Part shown: in pieces, positions 30,884-41,098 of the stretch
How the letters are laid out: each line of letters begins with the position of its first letter
Numbering within the stretch: position 1 is the stretch's first letter
From: Curvibacter sp.
GTDB lineage: Bacteria > Pseudomonadota > Gammaproteobacteria > Burkholderiales > Burkholderiaceae_C
Assembly: GCA_020248905.1 (NCBI GenBank)
Contig: JADCGR010000031.1
Location: 16,676 to 80,675, forward strand
Direction of reading: 5' to 3'
DNA: 64,000 nt
Notes under the pieces: model-generated
What the model was told of the DNA's origin: nothing
Database searches by the model: none
Seen by the model: the letters and a program-made list of their open reading frames with translations, nothing else
Made by a program: the position numbers and the translations under genes

Positions 30884-31342
30884 CTACTGTCTGGGCGATT
30901 TGGTCACGCGCACCTTGCCGCTGGTGGTGATCACCAAAACCGCGTCACCGGCCTGGAACACTTCGGTGCCCTTGGCCTGCACGATGGCACGCCGATCGCC
31001 GTTCTTGAGCTGCACGAGGATCTCGTAGGCCTCCTCACGGGTGGCATTACGCTCGATCACGTTGCCGGCAACCGCGCCGGCGGCGGCACCGAGAATGCTG
31101 ATGATCTGGGCCTCGCGCTGGCCACCGCCGACCCCACCACCGGCAATGCCACCCACGGCCCCACCGGCGACGGCGCCAGCACCGGACTGGCTGCCTTCCA
31201 CGGTGACCGTCCGCACCGACAGCACCACCGCATCAACGACTGTTGAGAGGCGCTGCGCATCGCCGCGCTGAATCACATCCGGGCTGCTGGTTGCGCAGCC
31301 CGCGAGCGCGAGAGCCAAGGCCCACATCAGAAAACGCTTCAT
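30884..31342 (-). CDS. Glycine-zipper outer-membrane lipoprotein (SlyB/Pcp-like)
   Basis: 152 residues. Lipobox 'LALAGCA' at residue 15 follows a hydrophobic start. A central glycine-rich stretch with GG repeats (about residues 53-95) forms a glycine-zipper two-helix motif. A C-terminal beta part ends 'AVLVITTSGKVRVTKS'. The family resembles SlyB/Pcp lipoproteins, which support outer-membrane integrity. The exact role is not assigned. Confidence 0.85.
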   Translation of the reverse strand: MKRFLMWALALALAGCATSSPDVIQRGDAQRLSTVVDAVVLSVRTVTVEGSQSGAGAVAGGAVGGIAGGGVGGGQREAQIISILGAAAGAVAGNVIERNATREEAYEILVQLKNGDRRAIVQAKGTEVFQAGDAVLVITTSGKVRVTKSPRQ

Positions 31343-31385
31343 CTTTCAACTCCTAGGGGACGCCCCGTGCGTGGGGCCATACCGT

Positions 31386-32315
31386 CTATTCTGTAACGCC
31401 TTCGGGCCGCGTTGGTTGACCGATCTCCAGCTGGAAGCGTGTTTGCAGCAGCTGCGTTAAACCGAACTCCTCCAGGATCGCGATCAGCCGATGGGCTGCC
31501 GCACACTTGCGCTGCCCTGTCCATCGGGCCAGGATAAGTTCATTCTTCAGACTGTGCTCCCAGCCCACGAGTTCCGTAACAGTGACCTGATAGCCCATGG
31601 CCTCCAGGTAAAGGCAGCGCAGCACGTTGGTGAGCTGGCTTCCCAGCTCGCGGGTGTGCAGCGGATGCCGCCAAAGCTCAGCCAGCGGCGTGCGCGACAG
31701 CGACAGCGCCTTGGACGCATTCAAGGCTCTAGCCACCTCGGCCTGGCAGCACGGCACGAACACCATGCACCGTGCCCGCTTGTGCAGACCGAAGGCGATG
31801 GCATCGTCGGTCGCCGTGTCACACGCGTGCAGAGCCGTGACGACATCAATGCGCGCCGGCAACTGCGGTGACTGCACGGAATCACTCACACTGAGGTTGA
31901 GGAAGGTCATACGCTCAAAGCCGAGACGCTGCGCTAGGGCACGGGATTTCTCCACCAGCTCGGGGCGGGTCTCGATGCCATACACATGCCCGGCGCAGGC
32001 TGAGCGGAAGTACAGGTCATAGATGATGAACCCGAGATAGGACTTTCCTGCGCCGTGGTCGGCCAGAGTGATGTCCGGGCCAGGTGCGCCGTCCTGCTTC
32101 GTCAGCCCCTGCAGCAGGGTTTCGATGAAATGATAGAGGTGACCAACCTGCTTGAGCTTGCGGCGGCTGTCCTGGTTGAGCTTGCCGTCGCGGGTGAGGA
32201 TGTGCAGTTCCTTGAGCAACTCCACGGACTGCCCTGGCCGCAGATCGAGACCACTGGCCGAGGGTCCGGCTCGCCCCCCTGCCCCCTGCACAGAACCGCT
32301 TGCCGCGCGCTTCAT
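31386..32315 (-). CDS. Class I SAM-dependent methyltransferase (Methyltransf_32-like)
   Basis: 309 residues. A SAM-binding region 'ITLADHGAGKSYLGFIIYD' is followed by 'VYGIETRPELVEKSRALA'. The motifs 'TALHACDTATDDAI' and 'VFVPCCQAEV' match the Methyltransf_32 family, whose members include putative RNA or protein methyltransferases. The substrate is not known. The gene overlaps the DUF1415 gene by four bases, suggesting a shared transcript. Confidence 0.8.
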   Translation of the reverse strand: MKRAASGSVQGAGGRAGPSASGLDLRPGQSVELLKELHILTRDGKLNQDSRRKLKQVGHLYHFIETLLQGLTKQDGAPGPDITLADHGAGKSYLGFIIYDLYFRSACAGHVYGIETRPELVEKSRALAQRLGFERMTFLNLSVSDSVQSPQLPARIDVVTALHACDTATDDAIAFGLHKRARCMVFVPCCQAEVARALNASKALSLSRTPLAELWRHPLHTRELGSQLTNVLRCLYLEAMGYQVTVTELVGWEHSLKNELILARWTGQRKCAAAHRLIAILEEFGLTQLLQTRFQLEIGQPTRPEGVTE

Positions 32316-32923
32316 CCCTGCTCCCGCAGACGATCCGCACGGCCGGTCGGCGCCGTGGCCTGCAGCCCGAGCGCCTGCCAGCCTTTGAGGCCCAGCTGAG
32401 CCAGCACCTGGATGTTGCGCTCGTAGATGGCCTCCGGCTTCGGGTAGGCCTGGACTGCACGGTCGATGCTGGCCTCGCGCAAGAGGTGCAAGGTCGGGTA
32501 CGGGGCGCGATTGGAGTAGTTGCCGATGTCCTCAACCGCCGTCCCGGCAAACTGGAACAGCGGGTGAAAGCTGGCGATCTGCAGCTCACCTTGCAGGCCC
32601 AGTTCTTCCAACAGGGTATCGGCCTCGCCAAGAAAATCATTGAAGTCCAGGAAGTCAGCCAAAAAGCCGGGCACCATCAGCAAGGTGGTGTCTCGCTGAT
32701 CAGGACTCATAGCGGCCAGCTCCAGCAATTCAGCGCGTAGCACAGCGAGCAGACCCTGCACGTCTTGTGCGCCCGTGACCACCCAATGGATCTGCTCCTT
32801 GACATGGACGCTCTTGGCAAAGGGGCAAAGGTTAAGGCCGATCACCGCGTGCTCCAGCCATCGTCGCATGTCGTCCAACACTGCGGACCGAAGCTGAGCA
32901 GAAACCTGCTGGCCGGATCTCAT
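32312..32923 (-). CDS. DUF1415 family protein
   Basis: 203 residues. The signature 'VIGLNLCPFAKSV' near the N-terminus, 'FLDFNDFLGEAD' and 'IASFHPLFQFAGT' followed by 'NRAPYPTLHLLREAS' match DUF1415. Function is unknown. The ATG at 32923 overlaps the stop of the MFS gene; the longer open frame upstream is MFS shadow. Confidence 0.9.
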   Translation of the reverse strand: MRSGQQVSAQLRSAVLDDMRRWLEHAVIGLNLCPFAKSVHVKEQIHWVVTGAQDVQGLLAVLRAELLELAAMSPDQRDTTLLMVPGFLADFLDFNDFLGEADTLLEELGLQGELQIASFHPLFQFAGTAVEDIGNYSNRAPYPTLHLLREASIDRAVQAYPKPEAIYERNIQVLAQLGLKGWQALGLQATAPTGRADRLREQG

Positions 32924-34188
32924 GGCGCGCTCCTGCGACCCAGATGGAACGCCAGGACCAGTCCGACCAGGGAGCAGACACCGGTGACGGCCCACGTCCC
33001 GTGCCAACCGCCCGCCCAGCTGGCGACCCAGGCCACCACTGGCGGGCCCGCGAACTGGCCGAATGACGCCCATTGCTGCATCCAGCCTACGGTGGTGGAT
33101 ACCGTGCCCTCGCTGGGGGCGAGCCGAACCGCCATGGAGAAGAGCGTGCCCGGGATGACGCCACCAACCATCGAAAACAGCAGGACCGCAATGAAGCGCA
33201 GGCCTGCGGGCAAACCTTCGCCTGCGGAACTCAAGGGCCAGACAAAGAACGCCAGCAAGGTACCCAGCCCCATGACACTGAAGCCAGTGTAGAGCAACCA
33301 TTGCGGGCGTAACCCACGGCCCAGCAAACGGCCTGAGGCAATGTTGCCTACCATGTTCACCGCCGCGACCAGCGCTGTCAGTACGGCGCTGGCACTTCCC
33401 GCCACGCCGGCCTGCGCATAGATGGTGGGAAGAAAACCGATGACGGCAAGCCACTGCCCGGAATACATAGCAAACGTCAGCGCCACAAGCCAGGGACCGG
33501 GCGAGCGCAAGGTATGCCGCAGCCGTCCCCACCAACTGTGCTGCGGCGCTGGAGCAGCGGCGACGGAGCGCGGGTGGTTTCGATCATCGGGCACCCACGC
33601 AAGCACCCAGACCGCCATGGCCATCGTCGCGCCTGCAAGCAGCCACCACCAAGAGGCCCAGCCCGAGATGCCGATGACCCATGGCCCTAGCAGCAGGGCC
33701 GAGGCAGTACCGAGAGGCATGTAGGCACCCCATAGGCCGAGCATCGCGCTCATGCGCTCGCTGGGCACAAGACGGCGGATCAGACTGGGAGCTGGCATGG
33801 AAACCAGCAGGAAGCCCAGTCCCTCAACCGCCCGCAGCGCCAGCAGGGTCTGCACGTCGCGTGCCCAGCCCCCCAGCAGGGAGGCGACCGTGAGGAGCCA
33901 CAGGCCGGCCAGCAGACTGCGCTTGAGGCCAAGCGTGTCAGCCGACAAACCAACGAAGAGCCCCAGGGCCATGCCGGCGAATTGAACCAGAGACAGCAGG
34001 AAGCCAGCCTGGACCAGCGTTACACCCAGCGCTTCGCCGAGCGCAGGCAAGGCCGGTGACAGCTTGCCCACATGCAGCGCAGCCGCGACACCGGCGGCGA
34101 TCACCACCCAGGCCGCCGCGATGCCACCCAGCGCAATCCGGCCAGCGGAACGAGACGGGCCCGGCTGGCCGACGTTGCTCACACCCAT
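32920..34188 (-). CDS. Major facilitator superfamily transporter
   Basis: A 422-residue polytopic protein with about 12 hydrophobic spans and the MFS loop pattern 'GLSADTLGLKRSLLAGLW' between spans 2 and 3. The family resembles CynX/NarK-like permeases. The substrate cannot be deduced. It starts at 34188 and overlaps the dgt stop by ten bases, so it is probably in the dgt operon. Confidence 0.88.
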   Translation of the reverse strand: MGVSNVGQPGPSRSAGRIALGGIAAAWVVIAAGVAAALHVGKLSPALPALGEALGVTLVQAGFLLSLVQFAGMALGLFVGLSADTLGLKRSLLAGLWLLTVASLLGGWARDVQTLLALRAVEGLGFLLVSMPAPSLIRRLVPSERMSAMLGLWGAYMPLGTASALLLGPWVIGISGWASWWWLLAGATMAMAVWVLAWVPDDRNHPRSVAAAPAPQHSWWGRLRHTLRSPGPWLVALTFAMYSGQWLAVIGFLPTIYAQAGVAGSASAVLTALVAAVNMVGNIASGRLLGRGLRPQWLLYTGFSVMGLGTLLAFFVWPLSSAGEGLPAGLRFIAVLLFSMVGGVIPGTLFSMAVRLAPSEGTVSTTVGWMQQWASFGQFAGPPVVAWVASWAGGWHGTWAVTGVCSLVGLVLAFHLGRRSAP

Positions 34189-35351
34189 AGCCTCTTGCCC
34201 GTGAGTCGCTCGTGCTCGCGGCTTGCATAGCGGTCCGTCATTCCGGCAATGTAGTCGGCGACCACCCGGGGCAAACTGTCATGCGCTGCGTCACCTGCCA
34301 GCGCTGCGCTCGCGCGTGCAGCATGAACGGCCTGCATTTCGTGCGGGGCGGCACAGTAGCACTGGAATAGTTCAATGATGACCTGCCGGGCATGTCCCAT
34401 GGTTTGCATGACCTGGGGATGCCGATAGAGGTTCTGGAACAGGCATTTCTTGAGCGCCAGCGATCGCTCCTGCATCGCCGCACTGAAGCAGAGTTGAGGA
34501 GGCATGCGCCTGGCCGCGTCGGCAGACAAGGGTCTGGTCCGCGCCAGCCGCTCAGCCGTCGCGGCGATCACATCGTAGACCTGGGCACTGAGCATCCGAC
34601 GTATGCTTTCGTAGAGCAGGCGTCGGCGCGCGAGTGGCTCGGCCAGCCGGGCGTGCTCGCGCAGCGCCTGTTGGCAGTGCTCCTCGAACAGGGGCACGGC
34701 AGCAAGTTGATCCAAGCGGATCAGGCCAGAGCGTACTCCGTCGTCAATATCGTGTGCGTTGTAGGCGATCTCGTCCGCGAGGTTGCATAGCTGGGCTTCC
34801 AGCGAAGGTTGCGTCCCCTCCAGAAAACGATGGCCGACGCCGCCCGGCTCCTGCGCCTCCAGTAAGCGCGCGTTCGTGAGTGAGCAGCGCTTGAGGATGC
34901 CTTCGCGCGTTTCAAACGTCAGGTTCAGGCCGTCAAACGCAGGGTAACGCTCCTCGAGCCGGTCGACAACGCGCAGGCTCTGCAGGTTGTGCTCGAAGCC
35001 ACCATGGGCTTGCATGCACTCGTTCAATGCATCCTGGCCGACGTGGCCGTAAGGGGTGTGACCGAGGTCGTGCGCCAGCGCGATGGCTTCGACCAGATCC
35101 TCATTGAGCCCGAGAGCGCGGGCAATGGAGCGGCCCAGCTGCGCCACTTCGAGAGAGTGCGTCAGGCGGGTGCGGAAAAGGTCCCCCTCGTGGTTGAGAA
35201 AGACCTGGGTCTTGTAGACCAGGCGGCGAAAGGCCGTCGAGTGGACGATGCGATCCCGGTCCCGCTGGTACTCGGTGCGTGTAGGTGCCGCCGCCTCCAG
35301 ATGCCGTCGACCCCGCGTTTGCGCCGGATCACTGGCGTAGGCAGCAGGCAT
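34179..35351 (-). CDS. dgt: Deoxyguanosinetriphosphate triphosphohydrolase-like protein
   Basis: A 390-residue HD-domain protein. Metal ligands are visible in '[13 protein letters not shown]' and '[19 protein letters not shown]'. The opening '[20 protein letters not shown]' is typical of the family. It hydrolyses dNTPs to deoxynucleosides and triphosphate. The start MPAAYASDP at 35351 overlaps the aroB 3' end by 23 bases; an upstream start at 35399 is less likely. Confidence 0.93.
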   Translation of the reverse strand: MPAAYASDPAQTRGRRHLEAAAPTRTEYQRDRDRIVHSTAFRRLVYKTQVFLNHEGDLFRTRLTHSLEVAQLGRSIARALGLNEDLVEAIALAHDLGHTPYGHVGQDALNECMQAHGGFEHNLQSLRVVDRLEERYPAFDGLNLTFETREGILKRCSLTNARLLEAQEPGGVGHRFLEGTQPSLEAQLCNLADEIAYNAHDIDDGVRSGLIRLDQLAAVPLFEEHCQQALREHARLAEPLARRRLLYESIRRMLSAQVYDVIAATAERLARTRPLSADAARRMPPQLCFSAAMQERSLALKKCLFQNLYRHPQVMQTMGHARQVIIELFQCYCAAPHEMQAVHAARASAALAGDAAHDSLPRVVADYIAGMTDRYASREHERLTGKRLWV

Positions 35352-36459
35352 CGATGACCTCGCGCACCAGAGCATCAGGGGCACCACGCACTCCGGCACG
35401 CCCGGGCGACTCGATCACGACAAACTTGATCTCGCCCGCCTCGGCCTTCTTGTCCAAGCGCATCAGTTCGAGATAACGGCCGGCGTTATCACCTGCGTCC
35501 AGCACTGGCGCCATGACGGGCAGGCCAGCGCGCTCTACCAGCGTGCGCAGCCGTAGCACAAACGCGTCATCCACCAGCCCCAGTCGGTTCGAGAGAGTCG
35601 CCGCCATCACCAGGCCACAGCCAACGGCCTCGCCGTGCAGCCACGCACCGTAGCCCATGCCCGCCTCAATGGCGTGGCCAAACGTGTGTCCGAAGTTCAG
35701 GACGGCGCGCAGGCCTGCTTCACGTTCGTCCTGACCGACCACTGCCGCCTTGATCTCGCAGCTGCGGCGAACCGCGTGGGCCAGCGCCGCGACGCGGCGG
35801 CCGCGCAAGGCATCCACATTGCGCTCCAGCCAGTCCAGCAAAGCGACATCGGCAATCGGCCCGTACTTGATGACCTCGGCCAGGCCGGCGCTGAGTTCTC
35901 GCTCGGGGAGGGTTTGGAGAGTGTCGAGGTCGCAGACCACGCGCAGGGGCTGGTAGAAGGCGCCGATCATGTTCTTGCCCATGGGGTGGTTGATCGCCGT
36001 CTTGCCACCGACCGAGGAATCGACCTGGGCCAGCAGCGTGGTCGGGATCTGCACAAAGGGGATGCCGCGCATGTAGGAGGCTGCAGCAAACCCGGTCACG
36101 TCGCCGACGACGCCGCCGCCGAGAGCGTAGAGCACCGTCTTGCGGTCGCAAGCCTGAGCCAGCAGCGCGTCAAAGATCTGGTTAAGAGTATGCCAGTCCT
36201 TGTGCGCCTCGCCATCGGGCAGGACGACGAGGTGGACACGGTTGTACAAGCCTTGCAAGGACGCCTTCAGCCTGTTGGCGTAGAGCGGCGCCACCGTGGC
36301 GTTGCTCACAATCATGGCCTGGCTCGCCCGGGGCAAGCCTGCAAAGGTCGACGCGTTCGTCAGGAGGCCGCTGCCGATGACGATGGGATAACTGCGTTGT
36401 CCCAGATCTATATCGATGGACAAGGGCCTCTTGATCACCTGATTGTCGGATTCCTGCAT
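35329..36459 (-). CDS. aroB: 3-dehydroquinate synthase
   Basis: 376 residues. NAD-binding '[20 protein letters not shown]' and the metal-binding region around '[12 protein letters not shown]' with '[12 protein letters not shown]' are present. It converts DAHP to 3-dehydroquinate in the shikimate pathway. MQESDNQ at 36459 is favoured. A GCCCTA/TAGGGC hairpin (36462-36476) lies directly before this ATG, and no Shine-Dalgarno is visible. It follows aroK by 48 bases. Confidence 0.97.
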   Translation of the reverse strand: MQESDNQVIKRPLSIDIDLGQRSYPIVIGSGLLTNASTFAGLPRASQAMIVSNATVAPLYANRLKASLQGLYNRVHLVVLPDGEAHKDWHTLNQIFDALLAQACDRKTVLYALGGGVVGDVTGFAAASYMRGIPFVQIPTTLLAQVDSSVGGKTAINHPMGKNMIGAFYQPLRVVCDLDTLQTLPERELSAGLAEVIKYGPIADVALLDWLERNVDALRGRRVAALAHAVRRSCEIKAAVVGQDEREAGLRAVLNFGHTFGHAIEAGMGYGAWLHGEAVGCGLVMAATLSNRLGLVDDAFVLRLRTLVERAGLPVMAPVLDAGDNAGRYLELMRLDKKAEAGEIKFVVIESPGRAGVRGAPDALVREVIDACCLRQ

Positions 36460-36461
36460 AG

Positions 36462-36476
36462 GCCCTAGTTTAGGGC
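36462..36476 (-). repeat. Short hairpin directly upstream of aroB
   Basis: GCCCTA and TAGGGC form a perfect 6-bp stem with a three-base loop. On the minus strand it ends two bases before the aroB ATG. TAAACT within it could also serve as a -10 box of a leaderless aroB transcript. Confidence 0.35.
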
Positions 36477-36507
36477 ACGGCATCAAGGCATGAGTCAGGT
36501 AACCGGT

Positions 36508-37050
36508 TCAGGACGTGCCCGTCAAACCCGCCAGCTCTAATTGCATGACGATCATTTTCACCAGCTGTGCGACAGACGGCCGTCCTGTATCGATCACGAA
36601 GTGGGCGGCCTCGCGGTACAGAGGATCGCGCTGGGCCTGGAGGTCGCGCAGGCGCTGTAAAGGGTCACTTACCTGAAGAAGAGGACGCTGGGTGTCATTT
36701 CGCAGCCGGCGCATGAGGTCCTCAGGAGTGGACTTGAGATAGACCACCTGCCCTCTGGCCCGCAGGCGTTCGCGGTTGATCTTGCGCAGCACCGCGCCGC
36801 CGCCCGTGGCAAGCACCCCCGGTTGCCGCGACAACTCTTCAAGCACCGCCTGCTCGACGTCCCGAAAAGACTGCTCTCCCTCGCGCTCGAAGAACTCACG
36901 AATCGGACAGGCGATGCGCTGTTCAATGGCTTGATCCGAGTCGACGAAAGACAGACCCAAGCGACGCGCGAGCTGGCGCCCGACCGTGGACTTGCCCGAG
37001 CCGGGCAAGCCGATGAGGCTGATCGCCAGGGCGTTGGAAGCGGCAGCCAA
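36508..37050 (-). CDS. aroK: Shikimate kinase
   Basis: A 180-residue P-loop kinase: 'LIGLPGSGKSTVGRQLARRL' with 'FVDSDQAIE', and the shikimate-binding 'GGGAVLRKINRERLR'. It phosphorylates shikimate, the step after dehydroquinate conversion. The ATG directly follows the pilQ stop with no gap, the classic pilQ-aroK-aroB junction. Confidence 0.97.
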   Translation of the reverse strand: MAAASNALAISLIGLPGSGKSTVGRQLARRLGLSFVDSDQAIEQRIACPIREFFEREGEQSFRDVEQAVLEELSRQPGVLATGGGAVLRKINRERLRARGQVVYLKSTPEDLMRRLRNDTQRPLLQVSDPLQRLRDLQAQRDPLYREAAHFVIDTGRPSVAQLVKMIVMQLELAGLTGTS

Positions 37051-39231
37051 TCAGCGCAGCGTCGTGCTGTCGGTAAGCGCCTTGGGCGTGATGAAGACCA
37101 GCAGCTCACGCTTTTCAGAGCGCTTCGTCTTGTTCCGGAAAAGGACGCCCACGCCGGGAAGATCGCCGAAGAAGGGGACTTTCGCCGTATCTTCCTGCTC
37201 GGTTTGGGTAAAGATGCCGCCGATCACGACCGTACCTCCATTTTCGACCAGCACTTGGGTCTTGACGTGCTTGGTGTCGATTGCGAAGCCCGCCGGGGTG
37301 GACTGCCCCACCGTGTCCTTGTTGATATCAAGATCCAGAATGACGCTGCCTTCTGGCGTGATCTGCGGCGTTACCTCCAGCATCAGGTTAGCCTTACGGA
37401 AGGCGATCGAAGTCGCCCCGCTGGCCGAGGCAACCTGGTAGGGAAGCTCGGTACCTTGCTCGATCACCGCCTTGATCTTGTCCGCCGTGACCACACGGGG
37501 GCTAGAAACCACCTTACCCTTTCCGTCAGCCTCCATGGCCGAGATTTCTAGGTTGAGGAAACGTGCCTTGTCTGCATCGAAGATAGAGACGGCGAACTGC
37601 GCGGCATTGAAGCCACCCTGCCCTCCGCCGGGGAGGTTCACAAAGGTCCCGGCCGTCGATCCGATCACCGAGCCGGAATACACCGGTCCGAAATCGACCC
37701 CGAGCCCGGAGTTGTTGCTGCGGTTGAAGGGATTGCCACCCAGCCGCACGCCAAGGGACTTGCCAAAGACATCGGAAGCTTCAACAATCCGCGCCTCGAT
37801 CAAAACCTGGCGGACCGGAATATCGATCTTGGAAATCAAGTCCTGAACCTGCTCCAGACGGCTGGCGATATCGGTGACGAACAACTGGTTCGTCCGGGGC
37901 TCAGCGATTGCGCTGCCACGTGGGCTCAGGATGCGTGCGCTGGCCAACGAGCCGGCGCCACCGCCGACAGCAGCTGTCGGAGTGGGCGTAGGCGTAGCGG
38001 GGGCGCCTACCGCGCCAAGACCCATGAGCTGCCGTGCAACGTTCGCAGCGACTGCGTAGTTCAGCCGGAAGGACTGGGTACGCACCGGCTCCAGAGTCTC
38101 CAGCGCAGCGTTCGCTTCGCGATCGAGCTTCTCACGAGCCAGGATCTCGTCCCGGGGGGCAATCCAGAGTACGTTGCCATTCTTGCGCAGGCCCAGCCCC
38201 TTGGACTGAAGAATGATCTCCAGAGCCTGGTCCCAGGGAACGTCCTGCAGACGAAGGGTCACATTGCCCGTGACGGAATCCGAGGTCACCACGTTGAAAT
38301 TGGTGAAATCCGCAATGACCTGCAAGAGCGCCCGGATCTCGATGTTCTGAAAGTTCAGCGAGAGCTTCTGTCCGCTGAACCCCGGGCCCTGCGTGAGCTT
38401 GGCCGGGTCGACGCGCATGGGCTTGACCTCGACCACGAACTGCTCGTCATTCTGGTAGGCACTGTGCTCCCAATTGCCCTTCGGTTCGATCACCATCCGC
38501 ACCCGATCGCCGACCTGGAGGGCCGTAACGGCTTGAACCGGCGTCCCGAAGTCACTCACATCGAGCTTGCGGCGCAGGCTCTCGGGCAGACTCGATTTCA
38601 TGAACTCCACCACGAGGTTTTGGCCGCTCTGGCGAATATCCACACCGACCTGACTATTGGGCAAGGCAACAATCACACGCCCGGAACCATTGACACCCAT
38701 GCGAAAGTCGACATCCTTGATGGGCAATGTCTCGCGATTGCGGTTTTCGGCAAAGGTCGAGGCGGCAGGCCCCGAGGGCGCTGTTGATGCGGCCACCGGT
38801 TGGAGCGTCACGAGCAAGGATCTCCCCTGAAGTTCGGCCCGGTAATTTGTCGCCTGCTTGAGGTTCAGTACCACTCGGGTGCGGTCGCCTGCGGGTATGA
38901 GGATCACAGACTGCAGATTCCCCTGATTGATATCAATCGTCGAGCGTCCGAGGGCGTTTCCAACACCGGCGAAGTCAAGCGCGATCTTGGCCGGAGCCTT
39001 GATGGAGAAGCCGTTCGGAACCGCCGCTAGCGGCTGGGAAAGGTCAATCTTGAGTACCTCAGCACCCGACTGCAATGAGCCGGTGACTGACTGGATGATG
39101 GGCTGAGCAGATGCAACGGCAACCGCCTGCGGCCCCCCCGTTGGTTGCCCGTTCGCCAAGAGCGCGATGGCTGATAACGCGATGCCAGTTATCCAGCGCA
39201 GGCCACGTGATTGCGTCATTTGTGTCCTCAT
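37051..39231 (-). CDS. pilQ: Type IV pilus secretin PilQ
   Basis: 726 residues with a signal peptide. AMIN domains occupy about residues 50-260, then a secretin N0 domain ('LSLNFQNIEIRALLQVIADF'), an N1/NolW-like domain and a C-terminal secretin domain ('VEQGTELPYQVASASG', 'GGTVVIGGIFTQ'). It forms the outer-membrane gate for the pilus. The pil genes are linked by ATGA overlaps except pilN-pilO. Confidence 0.96.
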   Translation of the reverse strand: MRTQMTQSRGLRWITGIALSAIALLANGQPTGGPQAVAVASAQPIIQSVTGSLQSGAEVLKIDLSQPLAAVPNGFSIKAPAKIALDFAGVGNALGRSTIDINQGNLQSVILIPAGDRTRVVLNLKQATNYRAELQGRSLLVTLQPVAASTAPSGPAASTFAENRNRETLPIKDVDFRMGVNGSGRVIVALPNSQVGVDIRQSGQNLVVEFMKSSLPESLRRKLDVSDFGTPVQAVTALQVGDRVRMVIEPKGNWEHSAYQNDEQFVVEVKPMRVDPAKLTQGPGFSGQKLSLNFQNIEIRALLQVIADFTNFNVVTSDSVTGNVTLRLQDVPWDQALEIILQSKGLGLRKNGNVLWIAPRDEILAREKLDREANAALETLEPVRTQSFRLNYAVAANVARQLMGLGAVGAPATPTPTPTAAVGGGAGSLASARILSPRGSAIAEPRTNQLFVTDIASRLEQVQDLISKIDIPVRQVLIEARIVEASDVFGKSLGVRLGGNPFNRSNNSGLGVDFGPVYSGSVIGSTAGTFVNLPGGGQGGFNAAQFAVSIFDADKARFLNLEISAMEADGKGKVVSSPRVVTADKIKAVIEQGTELPYQVASASGATSIAFRKANLMLEVTPQITPEGSVILDLDINKDTVGQSTPAGFAIDTKHVKTQVLVENGGTVVIGGIFTQTEQEDTAKVPFFGDLPGVGVLFRNKTKRSEKRELLVFITPKALTDSTTLR

Positions 39232-39773
39232 TTCAGTTTCTCCTGCAGCTGCAGCGTCGCGGGGCGCTCAATCCATTCGCCGACTGCATCTTGCACAATC
39301 TCGCGCAAAGTGACTTCGGTCTCGGTGATCCGGACAACCTTGCCGTAGTTCATCCCCAGATAGCTGCCCAGACGCACTTGGTACAGAAGGTTGTCAACCC
39401 GTACCAGTGCAGCAGGCTGCCCCTGCTGGATCAGACTGCCAACGAGGCTCATGGTGTCCAGGGGGAAAGCCTCGAGGGCCTCCTTACGCCGCGCCAACTC
39501 CGGCGCGATCAATGCGCTGGTGAGCGTCGCGGGCGGAGCCACATCCCGCATGAAGACAGCGGCCAACTTTTCCTTGCTGAAAGGCTCGATCGCAGTTGTT
39601 TCTGTGTACTCTTCGGCCTTGTACGGTTTGGGCTCGGTAATGGGAGCGACACGTGGTCGCATCTGGTTGCGCTGCTCAAGCATCCAAAGCCGCAGTTCGT
39701 CTTCACTCGAGGCCCCGCAACCCACCAGCAGAGCAACGGCGGCTGCCGTCGGTATTAGTCGCGCCCAAATCAT
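39228..39773 (-). CDS. pilP: Type IV pilus lipoprotein PilP
   Basis: 181 residues. Lipobox 'LLVGC' at about residue 19. The C-terminal PilP domain ('SLIQQGQPAALVRVDNLLYQV', 'LGMNYGKVVRITETEVTL') is a beta-sandwich that binds the PilQ secretin. It links PilN/PilO in the inner membrane to PilQ. The ATG overlaps the pilO stop by four bases. Confidence 0.95.
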   Translation of the reverse strand: MIWARLIPTAAAVALLVGCGASSEDELRLWMLEQRNQMRPRVAPITEPKPYKAEEYTETTAIEPFSKEKLAAVFMRDVAPPATLTSALIAPELARRKEALEAFPLDTMSLVGSLIQQGQPAALVRVDNLLYQVRLGSYLGMNYGKVVRITETEVTLREIVQDAVGEWIERPATLQLQEKLK

Positions 39774-40444
39774 TGCTTGGTCCCTGCAGGCTTGCGCTGC
39801 GCGGCGACCTCGTCTTTGTCGAGGTACCGGAAAGTCTTGGCTGTGGCGTCCATGGTGAGAACTGCGCCTTCTCTGCCCGGCATGATCGCCAGGTTGTTCA
39901 GCGTGACAATCCGCGACAAATGTGCGACGTCAGACGCGAAAGAGCCAAGGTCATGGAAGCGCCCTGTCACCCTGATGGTGATGGGAAGCTCGGCGTAGTA
40001 ATCCCGAACCACAACTGCACCGGGGCGGAACAACTCAAACTGCAAGCTGCGACCCAGCCCCGCCTGGTTGATATCCGAGAGCAGGGCATCCATTTCGGCC
40101 TTGCTGGGAAGCTGCTTTTCAAGTTGCGTCACGTACTGCAACACCTGCTCGCGCTGTTTGCGCAAAGCGTCCAAGTTGATTGCTTTAGCGAGTCTGGTCT
40201 TGTACTCCTCGCGTAGCTGGACTTCCTTCTGCTGCGACTCCTTAAGGATGTCATCCTCTCCGTTTAGCCAAATAAACCACAACAGGATCACGACCGCCAC
40301 AGCCACAACCAGGAAAAGTCCGTAGCGCGGCAGAGCGGGCCAAAGAACAGGGTTGCGCGGATCTAGATTGCTGAATTGCGCGCGCAACGAATCCTGCAAC
40401 GCCAAGATTCTCTGATTGACAGAAGATGTTTTGGTGGTGGCCAT
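39770..40444 (-). CDS. pilO: Type IV pilus inner-membrane protein PilO
   Basis: 224 residues with one transmembrane segment (about 46-62), a coiled-coil region (about 70-125), and a ferredoxin-like C-terminal domain. It pairs with PilN. The ATG lies 12 bases after the pilN stop. Confidence 0.94.
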   Translation of the reverse strand: MATTKTSSVNQRILALQDSLRAQFSNLDPRNPVLWPALPRYGLFLVVAVAVVILLWFIWLNGEDDILKESQQKEVQLREEYKTRLAKAINLDALRKQREQVLQYVTQLEKQLPSKAEMDALLSDINQAGLGRSLQFELFRPGAVVVRDYYAELPITIRVTGRFHDLGSFASDVAHLSRIVTLNNLAIMPGREGAVLTMDATAKTFRYLDKDEVAAQRKPAGTKQ

Positions 40445-40456
40445 CTGGCATCTCCC

Positions 40457-41098
40457 TCAAGGCTTGACCGGGGTTGCAGGCGCAACTGCGGCTGCTTGTC
40501 CGGCTGGCGCCACGGTGCCAGCGGGCCGCTGTTTCACCTCGCTGGCTCGTAGCATGCGCACTCTCATTGTGAAATTAGCGACCCGGCGCTGTTGTTTGCC
40601 GAAGGCCACATTGGCCGCAATGATCTCAATGAGTTCAGGCTTGTTGAACCAGGGCGATTCGTAAGTAAGATTGCGCAGCAACTCCGAGACGCGCTCTTGC
40701 GACTGGGCAGTGCCCTGAATGAGGATCAGCTGGTTTTCCTGACGCATGCTCGTGACGTAAACCCCCTCGGGAATCTGTCGCGCCAGTTCACTGAGCAGAT
40801 GAATCGGCATGTTACGGTCTGCCTGCAGGTTTTCCACCGCCTGCTGACGAGCGCGCAACGCAGCAATCTCAGCCTCCAGTGCAGCAATTTCCTTGATCTG
40901 GTTGTCCAGTTTCTGGATTTCCTGGGTCAGGATCGCATTGAGCGACTGCTGGTTGGAGATCTGCGCCTGCAACCAGAGAAACACAGCCCCGGCAATCAGG
41001 CCGCCAGCCAGGGCTGATGCACCCAGGGACACATTGAAGAGATCCTGACGCTTCTTGCGCGCGGCCTCGCGGTGAGGCAGCAGGTTGATCAATATCAC
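40457..41098 (-). CDS. pilN: Type IV pilus inner-membrane protein PilN
   Basis: 213 residues. The N-terminus 'MILINLLPHREAARKKRQ' carries the INLLP motif by which PilN binds PilM. One membrane span (about 28-47), a coiled coil (about 50-95) and a periplasmic domain follow. A proline/alanine-rich tail ends it. ATGA overlap with pilM. Confidence 0.96.
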   Translation of the reverse strand: MILINLLPHREAARKKRQDLFNVSLGASALAGGLIAGAVFLWLQAQISNQQSLNAILTQEIQKLDNQIKEIAALEAEIAALRARQQAVENLQADRNMPIHLLSELARQIPEGVYVTSMRQENQLILIQGTAQSQERVSELLRNLTYESPWFNKPELIEIIAANVAFGKQQRRVANFTMRVRMLRASEVKQRPAGTVAPAGQAAAVAPATPVKP